A DNA stretch of 64,000 nt, from contig NZ_CP107964.1 in assembly GCF_041434935.1 (NCBI RefSeq), positions 4,092,001 to 4,156,000 on the forward strand. Direction: 5' to 3'. Each line of letters opens with the position of its first letter. Positions within the stretch are counted from its first letter, which is position 1. Under the pieces are notes generated by a model, which worked only from the letters and a program-made list of their open reading frames with translations, was not told the DNA's origin and made no database searches. The position numbers and the translations under genes are program-made. Source of the DNA: Kitasatospora sp. NBC_00374 (GTDB lineage Bacteria; Actinomycetota; Actinomycetes; Streptomycetales; Streptomycetaceae). Below are positions 40,917 to 49,299 of this stretch, in pieces.

Positions 40917-41654
40917 TCAGCTCGCGGACGCGGTCGGGGAGGCGGGGGCCGCCGACGATGCGGGCGCGGAGGAGGCCGGGGTGGCGTTGGACGACCCGGC
41001 GGGAGCGGGCGCGGAGTCAGTGCCCTGCGGTGCGGGCGAGCCGGAACCGGCGGGCGCCGAAGAGGCCCCTGGCGCGCCGGTACCCGTCGTCCCGGTGCCG
41101 GGGGCGGCGTCGGGGGTCGCGGCCTTGCACCCCGGCTGCTTCTTGAGCGCGTCGCCCAGCTCGCCGCTCTGCAGGCGGTTCATCGCCTGGGTGGAGAGCC
41201 GGGAGAGCCGCTGCACCTGGTCCCCGACGCTGCGCAGACCGTCCGCGAACTTCGCCCGGTCGGCGTTGGACAGCCCGTCGAGCTTCTTCTGTGCGTCCTG
41301 GTAGCCCTGGGCGGCCTGCTTCAGCTCACCGACCGCGTTCTGCTGGACCGTCGCGCCGTCGTCGACCTTCGGCGCGCCGGCCTTGTCGATGGCGTCCGCC
41401 AGCTCCTGGTTGGTCTTCCCGAGTGCGGCCAGGTCCGCGGAGAGCCGCTTCTGGAGATCGGCCGGTGCCTCCTCGGGCTGCACCACGGCGGTGTCCGCGA
41501 GGGCGGTCCGGGACTGCGCGATCGGCGCCTGGGCCGCATCACACACGCCCTTGGCCCATGTGCCCAGCTGGGCGGTGTTGTCATCGCTGCACGCGGCCGC
41601 GCCGAGCGCGAGAACCACCCCGAGTGCGGACGCGGCCAGCAGTCGCTTGTTCAC
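40917..41654 (-). CDS. Secreted lipoprotein with coiled-coil body
   Basis: A 245-residue protein: signal segment with lipobox (LGVVLALGAAACSDD), then a helical body (residues ~30-165) with WAKGVCDAAQAPIAQSRTAL and regularly spaced hydrophobics, and a ~75-residue Ser/Ala/Pro/Gly tail that is probably disordered and wall-spanning. No enzyme motif is seen; I do not assign a function. GTG 41654 has AAAGGG upstream. The 41718-41846 gap has weak GC stems only. Confidence 0.75.
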   Translation of the reverse strand: MNKRLLAASALGVVLALGAAACSDDNTAQLGTWAKGVCDAAQAPIAQSRTALADTAVVQPEEAPADLQKRLSADLAALGKTNQELADAIDKAGAPKVDDGATVQQNAVGELKQAAQGYQDAQKKLDGLSNADRAKFADGLRSVGDQVQRLSRLSTQAMNRLQSGELGDALKKQPGCKAATPDAAPGTGTTGTGAPGASSAPAGSGSPAPQGTDSAPAPAGSSNATPASSAPASSAAPASPTASAS

Positions 41655-41846
41655 CAGTGGGCCCTTTCGGCGGTCCGGGTCATCGACCTGCGAACCTACA
41701 CGCCCGCCCGCCCCCACCGCACCGGCCGGTCCCGGGCAGCGGCAGGCGCGGGGACTGGGCCGGGTCGGGGACCGAGGCCGGGACCGGTCCGGGGACCATG
41801 GCAGGGATCAGCGGCAGGAGCAGGTCGGGCAGGCCAAAGCCGCAGC

Positions 41847-42215
41847 TCAGGCCCGCTCGACCCGGATCGGGTCACCGTTGCGCACGGTCCGCAGGATCTG
41901 GGCATCGCCCTCCAGCTCCCCGAGGACGTTGCACGGGCCGGCCAGCCGGCACTCGCCGCCGCGCGAGATCGGCGTGGGCCCGTACGGGAGCGCCAGACTG
42001 TCCCCGTCGGTCCAGAACGCCACCGTGCCCGGCTCGACGACCTGCTGGGCGTCAGCCTCCGTGGTGACGCTGACGGGGGTGCCGAAGTAGACCTCCTCAC
42101 CCCAGGTGTTCGCCGAGGAACTCATCGGCAGGGCGGCCCAGAGGGCCTCCGAGGTGGGGGTCGCGCGCATCAGCGCGGTGGCCTGCCCGGCAGGCCAGAG
42201 AATGCGTATCCGCAT
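41847..42215 (-). CDS. Cyclophilin-like fold protein (TM1367-like)
   Basis: A 122-residue all-beta protein: MRIRILWPAGQATALMRATP, EALWAALPMSS, WGEEVYFGTPV, VAFWTDGDSLALPYGPTPIS and a C-terminal GDPIRVERA. This matches the cyclophilin-like DUF3830/TM1367 group, which lacks the peptidyl-prolyl isomerase active site; its function is unknown. GGAGAGA precedes the ATG by nine bases or so. Confidence 0.8.
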   Translation of the reverse strand: MRIRILWPAGQATALMRATPTSEALWAALPMSSSANTWGEEVYFGTPVSVTTEADAQQVVEPGTVAFWTDGDSLALPYGPTPISRGGECRLAGPCNVLGELEGDAQILRTVRNGDPIRVERA

Positions 42216-42402
42216 GGGGGTCTCTCTCCCGTACGTGGTGAAACCTCACCGATCGCACCGGAGAGCAGGGAACCCCTGCTTCAACAATTTGTCAATCCAT
42301 GTCGGGGAAGCCGGTCAGGCCGGTATGCGGGAGTGCGCCCGGGGGTCGGGCCGCCCGGAGCGGACCGGCCCCGGCTCCAAGGACTCAGCCCTCAGGACTC
42401 TG

Positions 42403-42436
42403 GCCTCTGGCCTCTGGCCTCAGGCCTCAGGCCTCG
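42403..42436. repeat. Heptamer repeats spanning the stop codon of the RsbW-like gene
   Basis: GCCTCTG twice, then GCCTCAG twice, then GCCTCG, head-to-tail. The stop codon (42427-42429) of the gene at 42427-42840 lies inside the array. Confidence 0.85.
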
Positions 42437-42840
42437 ACCGAGACGTTGGCGATCGGCCAACTCATCCGAATCAGGCCGCCCTCGGCGCCGTTCCCCACCT
42501 CGACGTCCTCGACGAGCCCGGTGATCACTGCGAGGCCGAGATCGTCCTCACCGGCTTCCGGCTGCGCGCCGTCGGATGTCGGACCGATCGGGCCGGCCTC
42601 GTCCTCGACCTCGATGAGGAAACGCTTCTCCAGCTCGGTCAACGCGACCCGGACCGTCCCCTCGACGCCACCGCGCTGGTGCAGACCGACCGCACGCGAG
42701 CAGGCCTCACCCACCGCGAGGCGGACCTCGTCCAGAACCGACTCGTCGACCCCGACGCGTCTCGCCACGGCAGCCGCCACCAGGCGGGCCGTGCGCACGT
42801 GCTCGGGGAGCGCGCTGAATCGAAGTTCGACGGTTGCCAT
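42427..42840 (-). CDS. RsbW-like anti-sigma/ATP-binding protein, partner candidate for BldG
   Basis: A 137-residue GHKL-fold ATPase: VELRFSALPEHVRTARLVAA, LDEVRLAVGEACSRAV (N-box with Glu replacing part of the usual E-x-x-x-N), and DLGLAVITGLVEDVEVG (G-box). The usual Asn of the N-box appears as Cys/Ser-side residues (GEACSRA), as often seen in this branch. Such proteins bind and phosphorylate STAS antagonists and hold sigma factors. GGAGGGGG sits before the ATG. It is directly downstream of bldG, matching the described BldG neighbour in S. coelicolor. Confidence 0.88.
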   Translation of the reverse strand: MATVELRFSALPEHVRTARLVAAAVARRVGVDESVLDEVRLAVGEACSRAVGLHQRGGVEGTVRVALTELEKRFLIEVEDEAGPIGPTSDGAQPEAGEDDLGLAVITGLVEDVEVGNGAEGGLIRMSWPIANVSVEA

Positions 42841-42982
42841 CTATCCCCCTCCGGGGTTACTCCCCGTGACTGGGCCGGAGCACGCCGGCTCTCGACCACC
42901 ACACGGGCAGTGTCGGCCTCCCGGGCCGGCGGGAACGCGGACAGCGTCCCCGCCGACACACGAGAAGCGATCAGTCGGTCGA

Positions 42983-43324
42983 TCAGTCGGTCGCCGAGAC
43001 AGCCTCGTCCACCGAGGTGTGGATCGGGAACACCTTGGTGAGACCGGTGATCCGGAAGATCTTCAGGATGCGCTCCTGGTTGCACACCAGGCGGAGCGAG
43101 CCCTCATGCGCCCGGACCCGCTTGAGGCCACCGACCAGCACGCCGAGACCGGTCGAGTCCAGGAAGTCAACGCCCTCCATGTCGACGACCAAGTGGTAAC
43201 TGCCGTCGTTGACGAGCTCGACCAGCTGCTCACGCAGCTTCGGGGCGGTGTACACATCGATCTCGCCGCCAACCTCGACGACCGTGCGATCGCCGACTGT
43301 ACGGGTCGACAGGGACAGGTCCAC
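42983..43324 (-). CDS. bldG: Anti-sigma factor antagonist BldG (STAS domain)
   Basis: A 113-residue STAS protein: LSLSTRTVGDRTVVEVGGEI, VDMEGVDFLDSTGLGVLVGG. The phospho-acceptor is Ser57 in LDSTGLG, the position known to be phosphorylated in S. coelicolor BldG, which is required for aerial growth and antibiotic production. Unphosphorylated BldG would release anti-sigma factors from sigma factors. GTG start at 43324 has GGAGG four bases upstream. The RsbW-like gene follows after 142 bases. I regard the assignment as secure. Confidence 0.96.
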   Translation of the reverse strand: MDLSLSTRTVGDRTVVEVGGEIDVYTAPKLREQLVELVNDGSYHLVVDMEGVDFLDSTGLGVLVGGLKRVRAHEGSLRLVCNQERILKIFRITGLTKVFPIHTSVDEAVSATD

Positions 43325-43542
43325 GGAACCTCCAGCACCTTGCCTTGCTACGTCATTGCGATCTTCGGCCAGGTGGCCGCCACCGCGTGGTCGCAGGCCA
43401 GGGGCGTAGCAAGCCGTGGCTCGGCCTCGGCACTGCGACCCTCGGCCATGCGGCCGTCACGGCCTCATTCAACCACCTGTGACCATGCCCGCACGATGGC
43501 TTGGGGCGATTCTCCGTCACGCCGGTGACACACTGGGTCCTC

Positions 43543-45927
43543 ATGCCGCCCCGTCAACACCAGCCCGAGGCTCTGCTCGCGACCCTGTCCACCGACCGGG
43601 GCCGGTCGGACCGCCTCACCCATACGGAGCATCTGCCCGCCCGCGCCGCCCGTTACGCACCCTGGCCTGAGGGAATCCGAACCGAGGTGGTGGAGGCTGC
43701 CGCGGCACTCGGGGTGACCGAGCCGTGGGCCCACCAGGCAGAGGCGATGCGACTGGCCGCATCGGGACAGACGGTGGTGATCGCCACCGGCACCGCCTCG
43801 GGCAAGTCGCTCGGTTATCTGGCGCCCGTGCTCAGCGATTTGCTGGACGGCACCGAGGCCCCCAACGGCCGCGGCGCAACGGCGCTCTACCTGGCCCCGA
43901 CCAAGGCCCTGGCCGCCGACCAGCGACGGCGGGCCGCCGAACTGGTGCCCGGCCGGGTGCGGGTCGCGCTCTACGACGGCGACACTCCGGGAGAGGAACG
44001 CGAGTGGGTCCGCCAGTACGCCTCGTACGTGCTGACCAATCCGGACATGCTGCACCGGAGCATCCTGCCTGCCCATCCCCGCTGGGCCTCCTTCCTCAAG
44101 GCGCTCTCGTACGTGGTCATCGACGAGTGCCACAGCTATCGCGGTGTCTTCGGCTCCCATGTCGCCCAGGTGCTCCGGCGGCTGCGGCGCCTGTGCGCCC
44201 GCTACGGCTCCACCCCGACCTTCCTGCTCGCCTCGGCCACCACCGCCGAACCCGCCGCCACGGCGCAGCGGCTGACCGGGCTGCCCGCGGTCGCCGTGAC
44301 CGACGACGCCTCTCCCCGCGGGCCGCTGGTCTTCGGCCTCTGGGAGCCACCGCTGACGGAGAACGTCGGCGAGCACGGCGCCCCGGTCCGCCGCACCGCC
44401 ACCGCGGAGGCCGGGTACCTGCTGACCGAGCTGGTCGAGAGCGGCACGCGGACGGTCGTCTTCGTGCGTTCCCGACGGGGCGCGGAGCTGGTCGCCCTGC
44501 AGGCCCAGGACCAGCTCGGCAGCCCTCTGGCCGGTCGGGTCGCCGCCTACCGGGGCGGCTACCTCGCCGAGGAGCGCAGGGCCATCGAGCGCGACCTGCA
44601 GTCCGGTCGGCTGCTCGGGCTGGCGTCCACCTCCGCGCTGGAACTCGGTGTGGACGTGTCGGGCCTGGACGCCGTCCTGATGGCGGGCTACCCGGGTACC
44701 CGGGCCTCGTTGTGGCAGCAGGCCGGACGGGCGGGTCGCGAGGCACAGGGCGCGCTGGCCGTGCTGATCGCCCGAGACGACCCGCTGGACACGTACCTGG
44801 TGCACCATCCGGAGGCACTCTTCGCGACCCCGGTCGAGGCCACCGTGCTGGACCCGGACAACCCACACGTCCTGGCCCCGCACCTGTGCGCCGCCGCCGC
44901 CGAGCTCCCGCTGACCGAACCGGACCTCGCGTTGTTCGGGCCGTCCACCGGACCGTTGCTGCCCGTGCTGGAACAGCGCGGGCTGCTGCGGCGGCGCGGC
45001 GACGGCTCCTGGTACTGGACCCGCCGCGAGCGCGCCGTCGACCGGGTGGACCTGCGGGGCAGTGGGGGCAGCCCGGTGCAGATCGTGGAGGCACCGACCG
45101 GCCGGCTGCTCGGCACCGTGGACGCCGCAGCCGCACACACCACCGTCCACACCGGCGCCGTCCACCTGCACCAGGGCCGCACCTACCTCGTCCGCGACCT
45201 GGACCTGGAGACCTCCGTCGCCCTGGTCGAGCAGGCCGACCCGCCCTACACCACGGCGGCCCGCGACATCACCTCCATCTCCGTCCTGTCCACCGACACC
45301 ACCGAGCCCTGGGGGGAGGCCCGGCTCAGTTTCGGGTCGGTGGAGGTGGTCAACCAAGTGGTCGGGTACCTGCGCAAGCGGATCGCCACCGGGGAGATCC
45401 TGGGCGAGAGCAAGCTCGACCTCCCGCCCCGGACACTGCGCACCCGGGCGGTCTGGTGGTCGGTCACCGAGGACCAGCTGCTGGACGCCGACATCCCGAT
45501 CGACCAGCTGCCCGGCGCTGCCCACGCGGCCGAGCACGCCTCGATCGGCCTGCTTCCGCTCTTCGCCACCTGCGACCGGTGGGACATCGGTGGGGTGTCG
45601 GTACCGCTCCACCCCGACACCGGCCTGCCGACGGTCTTCGTGTACGACGGCCACTCCGGCGGAGCCGGCTTCGCCGAGCGCGGGTTCCGGCGCGCCGTGG
45701 AGTGGCTGACCGCGACCCGGGACGCCATCTCCGCCTGCGAGTGCGAGCGCGGCTGCCCGTCCTGCGTGCAGTCACCGAAGTGCGGCAACGGCAACGACCC
45801 GTTGGACAAGGCCGCAGCCGTGAGGCTGCTCGGGATCCTGCTGGCCGGGGCTCCGCGTCCGCCCGCCGCGGAGCGCGGTGACCGATCGGACACCCTTCCG
45901 CCGGGTGTGGGTCGGCCGGGCGACTGA
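43543..45927 (+). CDS. DECH-box helicase with DUF1998-type Zn domain (MrfA/YprA-like)
   Basis: A 794-residue superfamily 2 helicase. Motif I is ATGTASGKSLGYLAP, motif II VVIDECHSYRG (D-E-C-H), motif III LASATTAEP, and motif VI QQAGRAGREAQGALA. The C-terminal DUF1998 region ends in four Cys (CECERGCPSCVQSPKCG) that should bind zinc. It belongs to the 'helicase/secretion neighbourhood' DECH group and resembles B. subtilis MrfA (YprA), a mitomycin-repair helicase, though its exonuclease partner MrfB is not seen. ATG 43543 is preferred to a TTG 14 codons upstream. It is divergent from bldG. Confidence 0.9.
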   Translation: MPPRQHQPEALLATLSTDRGRSDRLTHTEHLPARAARYAPWPEGIRTEVVEAAAALGVTEPWAHQAEAMRLAASGQTVVIATGTASGKSLGYLAPVLSDLLDGTEAPNGRGATALYLAPTKALAADQRRRAAELVPGRVRVALYDGDTPGEEREWVRQYASYVLTNPDMLHRSILPAHPRWASFLKALSYVVIDECHSYRGVFGSHVAQVLRRLRRLCARYGSTPTFLLASATTAEPAATAQRLTGLPAVAVTDDASPRGPLVFGLWEPPLTENVGEHGAPVRRTATAEAGYLLTELVESGTRTVVFVRSRRGAELVALQAQDQLGSPLAGRVAAYRGGYLAEERRAIERDLQSGRLLGLASTSALELGVDVSGLDAVLMAGYPGTRASLWQQAGRAGREAQGALAVLIARDDPLDTYLVHHPEALFATPVEATVLDPDNPHVLAPHLCAAAAELPLTEPDLALFGPSTGPLLPVLEQRGLLRRRGDGSWYWTRRERAVDRVDLRGSGGSPVQIVEAPTGRLLGTVDAAAAHTTVHTGAVHLHQGRTYLVRDLDLETSVALVEQADPPYTTAARDITSISVLSTDTTEPWGEARLSFGSVEVVNQVVGYLRKRIATGEILGESKLDLPPRTLRTRAVWWSVTEDQLLDADIPIDQLPGAAHAAEHASIGLLPLFATCDRWDIGGVSVPLHPDTGLPTVFVYDGHSGGAGFAERGFRRAVEWLTATRDAISACECERGCPSCVQSPKCGNGNDPLDKAAAVRLLGILLAGAPRPPAAERGDRSDTLPPGVGRPGD

Positions 45928-46490
45928 TCCACATCCACCCCTCGCCGCACGGTGCGCGGCGGACGGCTCCGGCGACCGGCCGCCGGCCGGGCCTGTGCAG
46001 CCACCGGGGCCGTCCCGGTCTCCTCCGCCGGCTCGTTCGCCTCCGCAGTCGGCGTCCACACCGGTCCGGCGCGGGCGCGTGCCCTGGCGGGCCCGATCGG
46101 CACGGACAGCCCCCGCACCGCGACTTGGACCGTCACGTCCACGCTGTCCTCGTCGGCCCCGTCGGTCCCGTCGGTCCCGCCGACCGACGGCGAGCAGGAC
46201 ACCAGCTCGGCCCTGTGCAGTACGGCGATCTCCGCAGCCCTCGCACAGCCGCCGTCAGGGTCGATCAACAGCCGGTCCGCCGCGGCGAGTGCCGCCAGGT
46301 CGGCCGCCGACTCGGCGCGGTGGCGCGCGGCCACGACGGCCCCGACCTCCAGGCTGACGGCGAAGACCACACAGCCGAGCATGGCCAGTCCGACCAGCCA
46401 GACCGAGGCCGAGCCACGGTCCCCCGGCGTTTCCCGCAGGCGGCGGACGTCGGGGAGGGCCCGAGGTGTCCATGATCTCAGGACGGCCAC
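45246..46490 (-). CDS. TadE-like secretion protein with a long C-terminus antisense to the helicase gene
   Basis: A protein of up to 414 residues. The first ~170 residues fit the helicase/secretion-neighbourhood TadE-like family: a membrane segment SASVWLVGLAMLGCVVFAVS, then RHRAESAADLAALAAADRL, then SVDVTVQVAVRG. Family members are ~110-150 residues. Here the frame stays open for ~250 more codons, the last 228 of them antisense to the end of the helicase gene, with composition like a shadow frame. The natural stop may have been lost, or a frameshift may hide it. GTG 46490 has GGAGGTGG upstream and overlaps the TadE stop by 13 bases. Confidence 0.6.
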   Translation of the reverse strand: MAVLRSWTPRALPDVRRLRETPGDRGSASVWLVGLAMLGCVVFAVSLEVGAVVAARHRAESAADLAALAAADRLLIDPDGGCARAAEIAVLHRAELVSCSPSVGGTDGTDGADEDSVDVTVQVAVRGLSVPIGPARARARAGPVWTPTAEANEPAEETGTAPVAAQARPAAGRRSRPPRTVRRGVDVDQSPGRPTPGGRVSDRSPRSAAGGRGAPASRIPSSLTAAALSNGSLPLPHFGDCTQDGQPRSHSQAEMASRVAVSHSTARRNPRSAKPAPPEWPSYTKTVGRPVSGWSGTDTPPMSHRSQVAKSGSRPIEACSAAWAAPGSWSIGMSASSSWSSVTDHQTARVRSVRGGRSSLLSPRISPVAIRLRRYPTTWLTTSTDPKLSRASPQGSVVSVDRTEMEVMSRAAVV

Positions 46491-46906
46491 AGGCCACCTC
46501 CCTCGTCCGATGTGCCGAGCACGTCCTCGCGGGCCGCCACCGCCGTCGCCCGCAGCCGGACGGAGAGCGCCGCGCCGAGACTCCCGGGCCCCGGGCACGG
46601 TGCCTCTACCGTCACGCTGACCGTCCGGCTGTCCTGGACGAGCTCGACGGAGGCGCCGGCAGGCGCCGCGGCGCGGGCGAGCGCTGCCGCATCGGGATCC
46701 CCTCGGGCCGCCGCCCGGGCAGCCACCCGGGCGGCGTCCACACAGCGGATCTGGCCGGCCGCGGCCACCACGCCCCAGAGGAGCATCGCGGTGAGTAGTA
46801 CCAGGGCCGGCAGGGCCACCGCGGTCTCGGCCGTCACGAACCCGGCGTCGCCCTTGGCCGCACGCTTGCGGATCCGGTGCTTCCACGTGCTCCGGTCACA
46901 CCGCAT
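46478..46906 (-). CDS. TadE family pilus-assembly protein
   Basis: A 142-residue minor pilin-like protein. It has a basic N-terminus, GDAGFVTAETAVALPALVLL (a type IV pilin-like segment with Glu at +5 after Gly) and a ~90-residue extracytoplasmic domain with two Cys. TadE-type pseudopilins are part of Flp/Tad systems. The ATG at 46906 overlaps the upstream stop by 11 bases; ATG 46939 is also in frame. It sits between the DUF4244 pilin and the TadE-like gene. Confidence 0.85.
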   Translation of the reverse strand: MRCDRSTWKHRIRKRAAKGDAGFVTAETAVALPALVLLTAMLLWGVVAAAGQIRCVDAARVAARAAARGDPDAAALARAAAPAGASVELVQDSRTVSVTVEAPCPGPGSLGAALSVRLRATAVAAREDVLGTSDEGGGLWPS

Positions 46907-47144
46907 GGAGCGCCCGGTCCAGCACTCCCGACAGGGCATCGGTGACAGTCCCGCTGGTCACCACCCGGTAGAGGATCGCCGCGAAGGCACAGGCAGCGAC
47001 CGTCCCGATGGCGTACTCGGCCGTGGTCATGCCCGCATCCCGGCCGCCACCTCGCAGCCTTCGCACCCTGGCACGCAGCCAGGCGGCACGATGGCCAAGA
47101 AGGTGACGGACGGGGTGCAGGCGGTTGTTCTGGGTCGAGGTCAC
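46896..47144 (-). CDS. DUF4244 Flp-like pilin
   Basis: An 82-residue protein with a 38-residue basic leader, then GMTTAEYAIGTVAACAFAAI (prepilin-like: cleavage expected after Gly, Glu at +5) and a short C-terminus. It is the likely structural subunit of the Tad system. AGGAG lies seven bases before the GTG at 47144. The 150-base gap to tadC upstream could hold a separate promoter. A prepilin peptidase is not in the window. Confidence 0.85.
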   Translation of the reverse strand: MTSTQNNRLHPVRHLLGHRAAWLRARVRRLRGGGRDAGMTTAEYAIGTVAACAFAAILYRVVTSGTVTDALSGVLDRALHAV

Positions 47145-47297
47145 GAGTGGACTCCTTCACAGGCGAGGTGCGGGCAGGGTGGAGGGCGCTGGGTGGAGGA
47201 GGTGCGTGCGTGGAGGGCCGCACGGGGAGGGGAAGAGCAGCAGCTCGCCGGGCATCGCAGCTGCAGTCGGGGACCCGGAGGCCGCGCGGACCGTCGG

Positions 47298-48143
47298 TCA
47301 CAGCCGCTGGGTGAAGTGCGCAGTCAGCCCGATCACCACGGGTACGACGCCGATGAGGACGAAGGCCGGCAGGAAGCAGGCGCCCAGCGGTGCGGTCGCC
47401 AGCACACCGGCCCGGCGCGCCCTGGTGTGAGCCGCGCGGCTCGCCGCCGCCCGATGGGCGTGCGCAAGGCCGCTGAGAGCCTCGACCGGCGGGGCGCCGC
47501 TGAGGCTGGTTCGGACGAGGCATCGGGCCAGCGGGGCGAGTGGCGGACAGTCGACTGCGAGCTGCCCCCAGCCGGCCTCCGGGGAAGCGCCCAGGGAGAG
47601 CTGGGCCACCACGGCTTCCAGCCGCGAGCTCATGGGCGCGTCCACGCTTCGGGCCACCGCTGCGACGGCCTGGTCCGGCGCGGGGCAGGATCCCAGGCAG
47701 GCCGCCAGGAGATCTGCTGTCAACGGGAGTTGCCGGACCAGCCTGTCCTGCTCGCGCGCGGCCCGACGCGCGGCCGGCGACCGCGCCCTGGGCATCCACC
47801 GCCAGAGCGCGACACCCGTCATCACGCCGACCGGGACGCCGACCGAGAGCCCGAACACCACCGGCGCGACGAGCGCGGCGACCAGGGGCACCAGCCGGTC
47901 GGGCGGGGGCATCCGCTGGAGCCGCGCTGCCCCTGCCCAGCGGGACCGTGCAGAAGACCAACGAGGTGTCCGTGCCAGGGAGGGCAGGCATCTCCCCAGG
48001 CGGCCTCTGGCCTCCCGGTGCCTGACGGTGTGTCGGAGTCCGGCGGCCGCGCCGACGACCCCGGCCAGCACGACCAGCAGCACCGGCGCCACCGGGAAGC
48101 TCTGCCGCCCGAACGGTGCGGGCGGCAGTGACAGATCGGTCAC
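47298..48143 (-). CDS. Type II secretion system F family protein (TadC-like)
   Basis: A 281-residue inner-membrane platform protein with membrane segments near the N-terminus (VAPVLLVVLAGVVGAAAG), around residues 95-125 (VAALVAPVVFGLSVGVPVGV) and at the C-terminus (FLPAFVLIGVVPVVIG). The cytoplasmic T2SSF domain contains RQLPLTADLLAACLGSCPAP and AHRAAASRAAHTRARRAGVL. The GTG at 48143 overlaps the stop of tadB (GTGA), with GGGAG seven bases upstream. Confidence 0.88.
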   Translation of the reverse strand: MTDLSLPPAPFGRQSFPVAPVLLVVLAGVVGAAAGLRHTVRHREARGRLGRCLPSLARTPRWSSARSRWAGAARLQRMPPPDRLVPLVAALVAPVVFGLSVGVPVGVMTGVALWRWMPRARSPAARRAAREQDRLVRQLPLTADLLAACLGSCPAPDQAVAAVARSVDAPMSSRLEAVVAQLSLGASPEAGWGQLAVDCPPLAPLARCLVRTSLSGAPPVEALSGLAHAHRAAASRAAHTRARRAGVLATAPLGACFLPAFVLIGVVPVVIGLTAHFTQRL

Positions 48144-49201
48144 GTGCCCACTCCCAACGCCGCCGCACGGGTGCGTGAGAGCCCGCATGCGAGCGCCTGG
48201 TGCCGCTGTTTCTCCCCTGCGCGACGGCCTCGCACCTCCGGCACCTCCGGCAGGTCCGGCAGGTCCTCCGCAGCCCGCACGATGCGCGAGGTCCACCACA
48301 GACCCGCCGCCTCCAGCAGCACCCCGCCCAGCAGGCACCCCAGGCCTGCCGGGGTGTGCAGGAGGATCCGTACGGGCTGCGCGCCGAGCGCGAGCCCGAG
48401 CAGCGTCCCGACCAGCGGCAGTGCGGCGAGCATCACGGCCGTGGTCCGCGGGCCCGCGAGCTCGCCTGCGATCTCCTCAGCCAGCGCGCGCTCTGCGCGG
48501 AGCGCGTCCGCCACCTGGTCCAGCCCTGCCGCCAGGCTCGTCCCGCTCGCGGTGGTGACCTGCCAACAGGCGGCGACGGCGGCAGCACCCCGCCCGCCGG
48601 GCAGCTCGGCCGCGAGTCGCAGGGCGGCGGGAACGTCCGCCCCGTACCGGGCCGCCGTGAGCCGCGCCGTGGGCTCCGCCCCGAGCGTTTGCCACAGGTG
48701 CGGCCCTGACCGTGAGATCACCACGTTCAGTGCCTGCTCAGCCGTCGCGCCGCTGCGCAGTTCTGCGGACAGCCCCACGCAGAGCTCGATCACTGCCGCG
48801 GCCCGACGGCGGGCCTGCGCCACCGTATTTCGGCGGCGACGCCACCGGTACAGCGGCCGGACGCCTGCGAGGGCCCCCAGCACCGGCACGACGGAGTCGG
48901 TGAGCTCCCCGAGGGCCAGGCCCACCGGCAGCAGAAGCAGCTCCGGGACCAGCCAGGGCGGCCGGGCCGGCCCCAGTCGGCCGCGCAGCCGTCTGTGCCG
49001 GATCCACCGGCGAATCCAACGGCCGTCTTCGCCACGCGACGACGAGCCCAGCAGGACACGCGCGCGGCGATTCGTCCGCGCTCTCTGCCGCAACCCTCGC
49101 TGGCCGAGCCAGAGGCCTGCCACGGCGCCACCGAGCGCCGCGAGCACCGGCAGCAGTTCAGCCGCGGTCACCCCAACCCCCGACACCCCAACCCCGGTCA
49201 T
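48140..49201 (-). CDS. Type II secretion system F family protein (TadB-like)
   Basis: A 353-residue platform protein with N-terminal membrane segment (LLPVLAALGGAVAGLWLG), a second block (WLVPELLLLPVGLALGEL), the T2SSF domain (CVGLSAELRSGATAEQALNV, then WQVTTASGTSLAAGLDQV) and C-terminal segments. GGAGG six bases before the ATG. Its start overlaps the stop of a 33-codon ORF (ATGA), so it is probably translationally coupled to it. Confidence 0.88.
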   Translation of the reverse strand: MTGVGVSGVGVTAAELLPVLAALGGAVAGLWLGQRGLRQRARTNRRARVLLGSSSRGEDGRWIRRWIRHRRLRGRLGPARPPWLVPELLLLPVGLALGELTDSVVPVLGALAGVRPLYRWRRRRNTVAQARRRAAAVIELCVGLSAELRSGATAEQALNVVISRSGPHLWQTLGAEPTARLTAARYGADVPAALRLAAELPGGRGAAAVAACWQVTTASGTSLAAGLDQVADALRAERALAEEIAGELAGPRTTAVMLAALPLVGTLLGLALGAQPVRILLHTPAGLGCLLGGVLLEAAGLWWTSRIVRAAEDLPDLPEVPEVRGRRAGEKQRHQALACGLSRTRAAALGVGT

Positions 49202-49299
49202 CGGTTCCTCCTGACCGCCGACTGAAGCAACCACCAGGCCGCCCCCGCCACCGAGCAGAGCAACAGCACACAGGCCAGGTCGACCTGGCGAGCCGTCAT
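49198..49299 (-). CDS. 33-residue membrane peptide encoded between tadA and tadB
   Basis: ATG at 49299 follows a strong ribosome binding site (GGAGG, five bases away). The frame reads MTARQVDLACVLLLCSV then AGAAWWLLQSAVRRNR: one hydrophobic helix (residues ~7-26) and a basic C-terminus, hence a probable inner-membrane peptide with its tail in the cytoplasm. Its start shares one base with the tadA stop (TGATG) and its stop overlaps the tadB start (ATGA). This tight coupling on both sides, along with the good ribosome site, argues that it is translated. No named family is known to me. Confidence 0.65.
   Translation of the reverse strand: MTARQVDLACVLLLCSVAGAAWWLLQSAVRRNR

Noticed and set aside
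42361..42436. The heptamer array considered as a CRISPR array
   Set aside because: Units are contiguous 7-mers without spacers and no cas genes are present.
43465..45654. A 729-codon frame antisense to the DECH helicase
   Set aside because: Gly/Gln/Val/Arg-rich shadow; the plus strand encodes all helicase motifs.
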